64,000 bases of DNA from the NCBI GenBank assembly GCA_948099385.1, contig CANUEZ040000062.1, positions 1,550,001-1,614,000 of the forward strand, written 5' to 3'. Position numbers and translations under genes: made by a program. Every line of letters begins with the position of its first letter. Position 1 is the stretch's first letter. Of this stretch, positions 1-10,345 are shown piece after piece. The notes under the pieces were generated by a model, which saw only the letters and a list, made by a program, of their open reading frames with translations, was not told where the DNA came from and ran no database searches. The DNA comes from Fasciola hepatica (taxonomy: Eukaryota > Platyhelminthes > Trematoda > Plagiorchiida > Fasciolidae).

Positions 1-402
1 TATTGACATCTTTCAAGCCATCATCTTACCTAAGACCTGACGGTCTACCACCCAATGCATTAGGTAAATGTGGGCCCAACATATCTCACTTGCCACTCAG
101 TCTTCTTACCCTATAAATGAGCTCCGGTCTAGTCCCGATAAACAGAAAGTGCTCGGTCATTATCCCGCACCCCCAAATGTGCCCACTACATGTGATAACG
201 AACTACCACCCCACTACTCATACACCTATTCTCTCTCAGCTAATGGAAAAAGTCGAAGAAGAACACATCGCGAAGTACCTCTTTCAAATGGACAATTACA
301 ACCCTCGGCGACATGGTTCCTTTCGGTCAAGATCTTGCGCAACCTGCCAACTTGATTTTTAGAATCTCACTACTGAGACTGCAAACGATGAAATGGCTCT
401 TA
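1..402. other. Unassigned flank
   Basis: No gene or repeat recognised. Short open frames of up to 95 codons exist but overlap each other in several frames and resemble nothing known. The segment ends where the TAA microsatellite marking the 3' end of the neighbouring LINE begins, so it is probably the sequence that LINE inserted into. Confidence 0.4.
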
Positions 403-452
403 TATTAATAATAATAATAATAATAGTAATAATAATAATAATAATAATAATA
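403..452. repeat. (TAA)n microsatellite, 3' tail of CR1-like LINE
   Basis: About 50 bases of TAA repeats with one TAG interruption. On the minus strand it is a TTA/ATT tail directly after the LINE 3' UTR. Shorter versions stand at the same place in the copies beginning near 8288, 8857 and 15788, so it is the family's own 3' terminus. Confidence 0.9.
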
Positions 453-3030
453 TTGGTTCATTCCGGGGTCGCCCGAAGCACGCCAGGTGCACGATCAAGG
501 TTTTACCAGTAATGGAAAAGACAGATATAATTCACGAAAATGTAGACATTTGCACGAAAAAGGAACAGAAAGGCTCAGGAAGGGGGCTAAAGTGGGACGA
601 AAGTATGGTAAGTGTATGCACACTAAAGAAAATCTGGGTAGTTTAAATGAACTCAAGGGCGGATTCAAATCGACGTCCAGTGAGATTGAAGGTCAAGGTC
701 AAATGGACAGTATGAATGGTCCGGGTGTGGACATCTAGAGGCCGAATGACGCACATGAGATGGGCTAGTAATCGGCATAAAAATTGCAGACGCGAGGGAC
801 GATGGAGAAAATGTGAGGTACACTGCAATGGATTAAATATCAATGAAGCATTGGTACTCTGCAGTAGATGGTCAGCGGACGGGGCACAAAACTCACCGTA
901 GAACATGTTGCGAGGATTGGAAGAACTAAAGGGAAATACAGACGGTAAGAATGATTTGTTGGGATCTGATATGGAAAACGTGAGGTGCAGACGTAAAAAG
1001 AGTGGACACATATCATGAGGATCAGCGGGCCGATAGCACGGGAGATAGCCGTCAAAAATAGTGTAGTAAGCAGAGGGAATGCATACATACACATATATAT
1101 ATATACATAAAAGAGTACAAATAGTTATGCGAGGAGAAAAATCAAAAAGCAGTGGAGTACTAAGAGACGGAAGTATCAGTGATCGGAAGAGGGAAATAGG
1201 GTTGAATCGAAGTGCGTAGGATTGACTTGGGAGAATTCAGACGATTTTTTTCATGACGGGATAACATAGTGGATCAACAGATAGAGAAGACTGAAGACGC
1301 ACGGCAGTGATACCGGCCGTGAAGAGCTGATCATAAATGAGAAGATGAAGCACAGGATCGAAGAGAACAGTAAGAATGGGTCCATCTATTTGATCAATGG
1401 AGGTGCGATATGTGATGATGGACCAGAGGAATCGGGTAGTGACAGATCAAGCGATTTGAAGCTGTTAAAGAACATTATAACGTAACGTTGTCTTTAAAAT
1501 CTGTGGAACATGAAAAAGCAGACCACACAGAAAGGCACACAGAAAAATGCCTGTAGCGAGCAATAAACGGGTCAAGGGAAGAACGCAATGACCGAGTAGA
1601 CACAGGTAAGACATGACCAATCGGATCATTTTACTGCAGATGAAACACGAAGGAGGCAGAGAGGAAAGAAACAGGAAGCACCATGATAGGTAAACCAGAA
1701 ACAGAACAAAAAGCCCAAGAAATGAATGCGCGACGGAGTTGGAGCAACGAAACTGGACAGCTGCGTGCCAGCAGACAATGGAACAGGTGGATTAGGCGGG
1801 AGAATGCAAATCAGGACACTACATAATGGAAAGAACCACAGAGGAATCGCGGAGCCAAGAGAAAAGAATATGGTGGTGGTGATTAGATAATAAATGAGAC
1901 CGTTAAAGAAGCAAAATTTGGAGCGACAAGTTCTAATACGTGTATTGGTCATGGGTTCTGGTGTGATTGATGTATAATGGCACTGGGCATGAGGAAGGAG
2001 AACAAGGAGAGATTCATCAGGACGACAGGTATGAGAATGCCATCAATGGGCATTCTGAGCAGAACGTAATACCAAGCGCATAGAGAATAGAAGCCGGCAA
2101 TGACGGCAGGTGGAAAAAAATATATTGGCGAGCGTCGGCAGAGAAGAGTGGTTAGGACGAAAGTGACTCAATGCAATGAAAGTTGATGTAGAGATAGGCG
2201 ATATGAGGAAGGACAGAATGGGTAGGTGTGCATACCGTGGTAGAGCGACAAACATGGGAGGTGGTAACAGATGATAAAAGCTATAGGTAAACAAACTGTG
2301 GCGGAAAAAGGATTAAGAGCATGCAGTTTTCAACCGACAGCATTGGATGTGTTAGTCCGAGGAAGTTTAGAGCGTGCGATCCACAACCGGTGTTGGTGGG
2401 CGGGATTGGCCGTGCGCTGGGCACCCAACTTGAAAAACACCTCGCGAAGTGAACACAGGAGGTGTGATCCACCAGCCTTATTGCGCCTGTACATCGTTGC
2501 AGACGGCCTGCACGGCCGATGTGCGCCGACCAAAGCGGTGGATCTGACCGTGCCCCGCACCGTTGGAAGTGGCACGAAAGGTCATTGATAATTGTATGGT
2601 AGGCAAAGAGACCGTGATATGGGTGCGTGATCCAGGGTCAATTGGCCAAGACGTGAGACCATGGACAGCACAGCCAATGGGAATGGCGAGTGGTGGACCA
2701 TATTATCCACGTGCGCCTACCAGGGAGATGGTAAGTACAGTGCCCGAAGTGGTTGGCCGTCATCGAGGATCACTGGAAAGGGAAAAGGGATAGAGAAGCA
2801 CAGTCTGGGTGTGCCCCAGCTGAGGAGCGACGGACACTGAGGAGAAAAAAATAAAAATGATAGATAACAGATGGACGTGCGTGAGCAACAGGGTTATCTT
2901 TTGAAGGCAGGAGGCAATTTTGCTATGGATCAGGGAAAGCAATGGCCGTGCTTCGCGGCACAAGAGAGAGGAAGTGTCGGGCATGGAACATACCGATTGG
3001 CCTGTGGCGCAGAGGTAGTAAAGTGACAGT
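453..3030 (-). other. Long 3' UTR of CR1-like LINE copy A
   Basis: From the expected RT stop near 3030 down to the microsatellite. The nested copy D has a 3' UTR of nearly the same length (15788-18344) and collinear sequence, so the length is a family trait. A GC-rich block at about 2380-2760 is well conserved with 17720-18110. In copy A the normal stop is changed to a serine codon, so the RT frame reads on to about 2760. Open minus-strand frames here (such as 643-1092) look incidental. Confidence 0.7.
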
Positions 3031-5830
3031 ATGAGGCCTCCTTCAAAGACTAGGTCGGTAGAGACGATCTCATTGGTGAGCAGTATGGCATTGGGAAGTG
3101 TCAAGTATAACACAAGTGCGCGCCCAAAAGCGAAAAGTGAGGAGGCACTGCGTAAGCTAAGGGAGAGCTCATTCCACATTTTGGAATAGGCTGACAGAAA
3201 GACTCGGGACTTCAGACCGAGATCAGAATGAAGGACAGGGAGAGAGGAGGCGCGATATCGGACAGGGTAGGAGCAGGGGGCAGCGAATGAGATAGGATAA
3301 GAGGTGTAGGCCTGGTTATGGATTAGCTTAAAGAGGAAAACCAGGTTGAGCCACATGCGACGAATCCACAGAGGCTCAATCTGTAGGAGCTCGCAGAGCT
3401 GGCGGTATGTTGGGGCTATGGATGCACCCAACAGCGTTTTTGGTGAAAGTACGCTGAACTTTCTCAAGAGATACAATAGAGGAACGTGGCCAGAGGCTTG
3501 AGGTAATTGGACAATATTCTAGGAGCGGCCTCACATATGAGAGATATATGCAGAGGCGACTGGCCAGTAGTAAGAAACACCGATGGATCAGGCCTATGGT
3601 TCGCTTAGCTTTTGCGATTTGGGACGCTGCCTGTTCTGAGAAGTTAAGGGAACAAGAGCAGCGTACGCAAAGATCGGTACCCGTGGGGTGTATGGAGATG
3701 GGTAGGCCGTCCAGACAAATTTGGCCGGGTCGTACAGTGCATTTGCGGGTAGGAGGAAGCTTTTCTCCGCAGAGAATTTTATGAACCACGAGACGCACCA
3801 ATTTCGGAGAGTGAGTAAGTTACGCAATATGTTGCACAGGGACACGGATAGTTCATAAGGAAGGAAGGAGTACACTATTTTTATATCGTCGGCAATAAGG
3901 AAAGGGGTGCCGTGTCGAATGGAGGAGAAAGTGTCAGTGATATAGATAAGGAATAGTAATGGGCCTAAGACACTGCCTTGGATGACGCCGCTCGTAATGG
4001 GTTTGGCGGAAGATAAGTGACGTCAACGAGCACAGCTTGTGAACTATGAGAGAGATAAGGAGATAGCCAGGAGATGAGGGGGTCAGTAATACCGGGAGAT
4101 CGGATTTTGGCTAACAGATGCATATGGGGAACACGGTCAAAAGCCTTAGACATGTCGAGGTACAGGACGAATAAGGAGTTGCCGGCGTCGGCACCAGACT
4201 ATAGGACATTGAGAAAGTCAAGCTGGCAGGAAAAGCAAGAACGTGAGTTCAAGAAACTATGCTGATCGGGGTTCAGCAGGTTGTTGGATAAGAGGTACTG
4301 GACAATGTGATTTTGATAATTCTCTCCATGACTTTGCAAACTACTGGGGTGTGGTTATTGGGCCGATTGTTTTCTGGGTCGTGTAGTGCACCCGTTTTGA
4401 AGCGCGGAATTATACCAGAGGTTTTTCATTGAAGGCAAGAGCCTGTGAAGCATGGAGTTAGTGTATACATTAAGTAAAAACAAAGATAGGTCAGGACCAC
4501 CAAAACGGAAGAGGGCCGGTGCGGGATCATATGGGCCCGATATCAGGGAAATTTTAACAGGGGAGCATGATGTTTCAATTTTTAGATGGGTCAAGAGAAC
4601 CAATGAAAGCAAGGCAGAGGTATAGGTATGAATTGTAGGATGAGGAATACCAGGAATGTGTCTAATGGAGGAGGAATGCTCATTGAAGGTGTCAGAAATA
4701 GATGCTGGGGTGGTGGTGGTGGATGAGCCACAGATGAGGAATTTTGGCTAGGTATGATTGGAGTGTTTGGACCTTTTACTAAGCAGGTTGGACAGGTAGC
4801 GAGTTTTTGAGGTGTTCTAAGGCGATAGCTTCTTGCCTTCTCAGATGTGAACAGGCTATGCGACGCAGCTCCAGCTGTAACTGGTTTATGCGCGGAAGCA
4901 TTGTAGAGTGGCTTGATCTAGCGAAGGTAATTTGCAGCTTAGACAGCTTACGTTCTAAAAGTGACGGGTGTGAGCTGCTGGACTTGGGGCGTGGATCGGC
5001 ACATGGGTTGGCGGTACTTAAGCAGTGCAGGAGGTAGGAGTAGAGGGAGTTCACAACAATAAGGGGATCAAAGGAGAGAAAAAAGTTGTTCCAGTCAAGG
5101 GAACGAATTATCATTGGCACCAGACGCCAGCTACAGGAAAGGTAGGAAGTTATAACAATGGGAGAGGATTGAATCGAATGGGAACAGCTGAAGCAGCTGA
5201 ACTTACACCTTACAGCAGGGTGGTCACTACCCGGGAAGTGATCAGTAATCTGGGTAGTCATATCAGGAACACCAATGGAGAATACTAGGTCCAAGATTTT
5301 GTCCCCTCAGATGGGGCAGGAAACATGTTGGGTCCATCCACCAAGAGGGGCACAAGAAGAGAGGGCGGAGTGGCCGGTGAGGCTAGTATAAGAGGACCAG
5401 CAGATTGAAGGAAGGGTAAAATCACCCGCAACAATTTTTGCACTGACGGGACAGTCAAGCGCAGCACTCAAGACATCCACGGCAGAGTCAGTTTTCGCAG
5501 GCTCCAGGCCCGGGGGTGAGTAGAAGCACCCAAGGAAGAGGTTCTGGCCGGATGCGTGAATAGAGAGCCATAACGAATCCTCAGTAAGGTGAAGAGAGGG
5601 GTGGTCAATACCACTAGCGTGGATAGTTCATTTGACAAGGGCTAAACAGCCCCCTGCACGCCTGGACTGGCGGGCATTCGAGAAGCATTGATACCCAGCT
5701 ATGCAAGCAAGGTCAAGCGAGGCATCATCTGGCAGCCAAGATTCAGTTACCAGTATAATGTCAGGTAAATGCCGCAGATCGCAGGTGGGATATTTTTCTA
5801 ATTATTGACCGAGCGCTGATGAGAACTAAT
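3031..5830 (-). pseudogene. CR1-like ORF2: endonuclease and reverse transcriptase, broken
   Basis: Encodes the enzyme that nicks target DNA and copies the LINE RNA. The endonuclease is visible from about 5800 to 5230: a VAGDFTLPSICW core (the GDFN motif), then LDLVFSIGVPD and a GSDHPAV end (the SDH catalytic motif). A linker follows (5230-4779). The RT begins near 4640 with a PAPALFRFGGPDL stretch and contains motif A with AFDRVPH (about 4150), motif B GVIQGSVLGPLL (about 3990) and IADDIKI (about 3870). The C-terminal part has VRPLLEYCPITSSLWP (about 3540) and the LLQIEPLWIRRM segment. Reading it needs at least five frame changes, so no intact protein is made. It is the parent sequence for copy D. 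Confidence 0.8.
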
Positions 5831-5869
5831 AGGAAAGAATTTGGTGTCAGTGTGCGCGAAGCTTGGATG

Positions 5870-7466
5870 TTAGGTGCAAGACTTTTGGGATGGCTGTGAC
5901 GATAAGAGTTGGGTCTCAATGGGGGTAGGGCGTCGATAGAAGTGGGGGGCGAACAGTGTTGGATGGAGGACAGAAGGTAGGCAAAGCCTTAGCATGAGGC
6001 GCCGCCGATCGCTGTGGGTGATCAATACGGTGGGTGTGCAAAGCACCGCTGATGTGGGCCGGAGGGGTGTCGCGCGGTACCGGGGAGGGGGCACGACATG
6101 GCAAAGTGAGGGGTTTAGAACATCTGTCGAAGCGGGGTGGGCAGGAGTGAGTGCAGGGTGTAAGGTACTAAAGGACACGACGTCGAGGGAGGAGCGACCA
6201 GTGACATAGGTCCGTGGCGGTTTATCGATATGGTCCGTGAGGCGACTGGCAATGTTGCCACGGGTGTGGAGGGCACCGGTCAGGAAAAGAACGAGATCTT
6301 GACCGCAGGTAACCTACCTGTTGGGCAGAGTCAGTATAGGGCCGACAGGTCGGGGAAGGGGTGGAGGTATGTGAGAGAGTAGCTGGAAATTAGTGTGAGT
6401 TGGGGTCGGGAAGGGAGCGGCGAAAGTTGGAAAGGTTTGGAGGATCACGAGGGGCATGGGAGCCGGTAAGTTGGGGGTGAGGCGAGGGATACAGGTACGA
6501 ACCTGGAGTATCTCCAAGGGTGCGCAAGTGGTACTTCAGAGCTAGCTGAGGGTTGGTGGAGGGGATCAGGGGGGAACAGCGGGGCATGCTGAGGCTATAG
6601 CATGAAGGGTTGGTGTCTGGGGGGCATGAAGAGATATAGGGTAGCAGCTGAGCTGGAGGATTGGTGTGACCCATTCGATCAGGGAGGGGAAAGACTGTGG
6701 AGGGGAGTGCGAGGCAACGGAAGGGTGAATGGCAGGGGCATGGCTCTGAAGGTCATTCCTACTTTAAATGACGATGGCGTTAGACGAATCTGGATGGTGG
6801 CCCGACTGATTTCCACCCGGAGGTACCGAGAGTACGCTACAAGCAAATAACGATTGAGTGTGGAGGCTAATGGGTTGGGTGATAAGTTGAACAAGCGCGG
6901 ACCTGGTAGGAGTACCATGTAGGCTCATAGGAGGATTGGAGCGGCATTTATGAGGATAACAACGAAATGTCCTGGTTGAGCTAGCAGCTGGAGGGTAGTT
7001 GGTAGAGTCTTAAGAGCGAAAGCGGTGGTTGATAACACTTGTCAACGGCTCGGAGGAAGGATGGGAAGTTGTACGACTAGGGCTGATTGTTGTACAATAG
7101 TCATGTCTTGGCCCTGAGGCTATGAAGGGGGAGAGCGGGTTTAATTCTGAAGTGGCTTGCCTCCTGGGGCCTGTGGTCGAAGAGTGAGAGCTATTGGAGG
7201 TAGAGGCTACTGGGGGAGATGGTAGAAGAAGGCGTTCGTGTGGAAACGGAACCAGGAGTGTGGTGTTAGACACATCCAGGCTGACAGTTTGCCGGTGGGG
7301 AAGGTGAGGCGCAGGGCTTGCCTTTGACTTCTTGGCAGTGGGGTATTGGGTTACCTTCATGTCGGTTCCAGTGGGGTCAGCCTACAAGGGCAAGGCGGAG
7401 TTGATTCTCGGCGAGGGAAGTATTTCCCGTTGGAGGGAGGTTTCATTAGAGAACATCTCAATGCCC
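5870..7466 (-). pseudogene. CR1-like ORF1, distal part (degenerate)
   Basis: Lies between the clear ORF1 start and the endonuclease. The minus strand carries several overlapping proline-, serine- and histidine-rich frames (6390-6674, 7010-7360, 5870-6178) but no continuous reading frame. Low-complexity Pro/Ser-rich sequence is usual for LINE ORF1 linkers, and the position fits. No zinc knuckle or RRM motif could be read. Assignment rests mainly on position within the element. Confidence 0.45.
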
Positions 7467-8012
7467 TTAAGCGGCGAAATGGAAGCAGCTGTTGCTAATG
7501 GAGTCTTTAGCTGTTAGGTCGCCCATGAATTGGAACAGCTGGGGGCAACTATGTCCCTGGGATTTTTTACGTAGCCTCCTGCAATGGCATCTGTAGTGAG
7601 CCATATTACACGAACTTAGTTTATTAAGTTTCGCTAAGGAAAGCGGTAAGCTGTCTGGAACATTGAAAACCACTGCGTTCTTGGAGTTAGTAATGTGGTG
7701 GTATATTTCAGTGGATACGGAGTCGAAAAGGTGTCCTACAGAAGCCAAGCTCTTGGACGATGTAGCGGCCACAGGATCTAGGAGAGTAAACGGGGGTGAA
7801 ACCTTTGAGAGGATTTCATCAATCAGCTCGACCCTAATTCTAAGTTTGATGAATCTCTTCTTGAGGCCATTTGGACTGTTGGAAGCTTCACTGTCGATGT
7901 TACCGAGGGCGACAGAGCACGGCCTGTATTTTTGGGAGGGTTGAATGTGTTTGTATTTGCCAGCTTTAGCGATACGGATTTTCCGAGCACTGGATGGGGA
8001 CCTGGAAGGCAT
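7467..8012 (-). pseudogene. CR1-like ORF1, N-terminal part
   Basis: Open minus-strand frame whose most plausible start is the Met at 8012 (MPSRSPSSARKIRIAK), although the open frame extends back to 8063. It shows a basic Ser-rich N terminus, a central helix-rich stretch (LKKRFIKLRIRVELIDEI) and a KNAVVFNVPDSLPL segment like the 'ilfNvPE' core of CR1/Jockey-type ORF1 nucleic-acid-binding proteins, followed by RLRKKSQGHSCPQL. ORF1 products coat LINE RNA and act as chaperones in the RNP. The frame stops at 7467 and is fragmented beyond it. Confidence 0.6.
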
Positions 8013-8287
8013 AATAAGTAGAAATATATGACGGAGGTACAGGGGTAACGGGAATTCATTCAACTAGACTGAGATAAGCCAAAGGTCTGAGTAGACCAGG
8101 AGTGTACGAGGGTGCTATATGCGCAAAGGTCTAGGTGAGACCAGTGCAACAATGCGGTAAAGGATGTCAGCTCTATGACCTACTATATATGTATGCAGTT
8201 GGGATTAGGAGACTTGAGACGATGAGAGATAGTGAGGTAGTAGAATTTTGCTGTGTGGTATGCACAGATGCAACCCACTCTGGATAC

Positions 8288-8856
8288 GGTAGTAATAATA
8301 GCAATAGTAATAATAGTAATTGTTTACTTCGGAGACGCCCGAGGCAAGCCTGGTGCAGGATCAACTGTTAACAAGTGAAGGAATAAACAGACAAAACCCT
8401 TGCAAATGTAGAAATTTATGTGGCAGAATTTGGAAAAAGAGGCTTAGGAGGGGGATCAATATGGGATGAAGGTATGGCAAATGTATGCACACCAAGGAAA
8501 ATGTACTGAGTTTAAGCGGACCCATAGGCGGATTCAAATGGAAGCCCGGTGAGTTTGAAAAGTCAAGGTCAGGTGGGGGTCCGGGTGATCACCATAGGAA
8601 CACTGAAATCTGGCTGATATATATGAGAAAGGCTAGAAATCGGCATAAGAAACTGTAGCAGCGGGAGACTATGAAGAAAAAGTGAGACTCGCTGCGAAGG
8701 ATTAGGTAGCAACGAAGCATTGGTAATCCGCAACAGATGGCCGGCAAACAGGGCACAAAACTCATTGTAAAGCAGGGAGCAAGCAAAGTAAGACGTAAAG
8801 GGTGGATCAGGTAAAAAACAGTTCATAGAAAGTGGACACAGTATATGTGGGACATA
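8288..8856 (-). mobile_element. 5'-truncated CR1-like LINE 3' end (copy B)
   Basis: Starts with a TAA/TAG-rich tail at about 8290-8320, then the family 3' terminus (CGGAGACGCCCGAGGCAAGC at 8331), collinear with copy A from 453. About 0.57 kb long and cut off where the microsatellite tail of copy C begins. It carries no coding sequence. Confidence 0.8.
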
Positions 8857-10010
8857 ATACTAATAATAATAATAATATTGTTTTTTTCGGAGACGCCCAA
8901 AACATGCCATGTGCATGATACTGTTGATACAGGTGATGGAACGGGCATAAATAATTCATGAAAATGTGGAAACTCTCGTGAAAATGTAGGATAGAAAGGC
9001 TCAGAAGGGGAGATAAAGTGGGATGAAAACAGGATAAATGTATGCAAACCATAGAGATTGTGTGAAGTTTAAATGAACTTAGGGCAGATTTGAATGGACG
9101 CCTGGTGAGTTTGAAATTCAAGGTCAGATGGACTGATTGATTAGTCCGGGCAAATAGGTCTGAAGGCCGACTGATAACCATGAGAAAGGCTAGAAATCGG
9201 TATAAGGAACTGCGGTAGCGAGGAACGATGGAGAAAAAGGTGAGGTGCAATGCAGTGGAATAGATATCAATGAAGCATTGGTGCTCTGCAAGGGATTGTC
9301 GGCGGACAGGACACAAAACTCACCGTAAAACAGGCAGCGAGCAGTGCAAGACGTAGAGGGATGATCGGATGATATAAACGATTTAGAAGGATTGGATACG
9401 GTAGATGTGGGGCACAGATGTAGAGTTGGTGGATGCACATGATGAGGGTCGTTGGGATGATAGCAAGAGAAATGGCAGGTGAGGAACTGCAAGATGCAGA
9501 GCGCGTGCACAAATACATATATGCGCAAGTTTGTATATATATATATGCATATACATATTATATATATGTATAGATACAAGAGGAGCAGGAGCAATAACAT
9601 TGGGGTTCTAGAAAGAAATTATCAGTCATTGGGAGGGGTAGGTGAGGTTATATCGAATGGTTGTAGAATTAACTTTGGAATATCGTGGTGGATTAACTTC
9701 ATGACAGGTGAAAATGGCAGCCCAACGGAGGGAAAAATAGAATGCGGAAGCACAGAATTGATGGAGATTGTGAGGTGCAGTTCATGGACGAGTGGAGATG
9801 AAAGAGGATCTAGGAGAACAGGTAAGAATGTCTCTAATTATTTGATCAATGCAGGTGCGATATGTGGTGACGGACCAGAGGAATCGGGTAGTGACAGGTC
9901 AAACGATTTGGAACTGTAAAAGAACATCATGACGTAACGCTGTCAGTATAATTGTGGAACATGGAAAAGCAGACCAAACAGAAGGGTACACGAGAAATGC
10001 CTGTGGCCCA
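8857..10010 (-). mobile_element. 5'-truncated CR1-like LINE 3' end (copy C)
   Basis: Starts with an AATAATAATAAT tail (8858-8876) and the same 3' terminus (CGGAGACGCCCAAAACATGC), then follows copy A's 3' UTR up to the block matching A's 1440-1560. Similarity stops near 10010. It contains a TA-rich microsatellite at about 9533-9571, also present in copy D near 16440. Confidence 0.8.
9533..9571. repeat. TA-rich microsatellite
   Basis: Imperfect TATATA/CATA run inside the 3' UTR of copy C. The equivalent place in copy A (about 1092-1106) and in copy D (about 16434-16492) also holds ATATAT runs, so it is an inherited feature of the UTR. Confidence 0.7.
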
Positions 10011-10345
10011 CTTGGGGATATCTGAAAACCGTCAGGAATGCATGGAGAGGGCTAGAAATTGATTTGGGAAAAGGTGGTAGCGGGAGACGGTGGAGCAAAA
10101 AGAGGGATCCATTGCTAGGGATCATAAACTAATAAGCCTGTGCCACACTGCAGTAGATGGTCAGCGGACGGGACACAAAACTCATCGTAGAACAGGTAGC
10201 GGACAGTGGAATAAGCAAAGAGTGGTGCGGATGGCAAGACTGACCTGTAGGAATTTGATATGGTAAATATGAGGTGCAGATGTGAAAAGAGTGGACGCAT
10301 ATCATGAGGGTCAGCGGGATGGTAGCATGAGAAATAGCCGGTACT
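10011..10345 (-). mobile_element. Fragment of CR1-like LINE 3' UTR (copy E)
   Basis: Repeats the UTR segment corresponding to copy A's 740-1050, including the shared CAGTAGATGGTCAGCGGACG stretch at 10150, but lacks its own 3' terminus and tail. It abuts the truncated end of copy C, so it is probably what remains of an older copy into which C inserted. It does not continue copy B, because the two overlap in content. Confidence 0.65.

Larger units (their letters stand above)
403..8125 (-). mobile_element. CR1-like non-LTR retrotransposon, near full length (copy A)
   Basis: Minus-strand LINE with, in transcription order, ORF1 traces (about 8012 down to 5870), an APE-type endonuclease (about 5800-5230), a reverse transcriptase (about 4650-3030) and a 2.6-kb 3' UTR ending in the TAA tail. 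RT motifs include YLDMSKAFDRVPH (motif A), GVIQGSVLGPLLFLIYI (motif B) and IADDIKI (in place of FADD). The C-terminal thumb/linker region matches CR1-clade proteins. Frameshifts and stops break both ORFs, so it is dead. The 5' limit is uncertain; I put it near 8125. The plus strand is strikingly purine-rich through the element, in line with antisense orientation. Confidence 0.82.

Noticed and set aside
643..1092. A 149-codon minus-strand ORF
   Set aside because: It lies inside the LINE 3' UTR; the same place in copies C and D is open in different frames with different lengths, so it is not conserved as protein.
5811..5840. CTGATGAG followed by GGAAAG, resembling a hammerhead ribozyme core (such ribozymes occur in schistosome repeats)
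   Set aside because: The bases between the two motifs do not form a stem II and no flanking stems I/III are evident. It lies in the LINE endonuclease-ORF1 junction.
8807..9316. A 169-codon minus-strand ORF
   Set aside because: It spans the border of copies B and C and the microsatellite tail (runs of Leu/Ile from the repeat), so it is a chance frame in a pyrimidine-rich strand.
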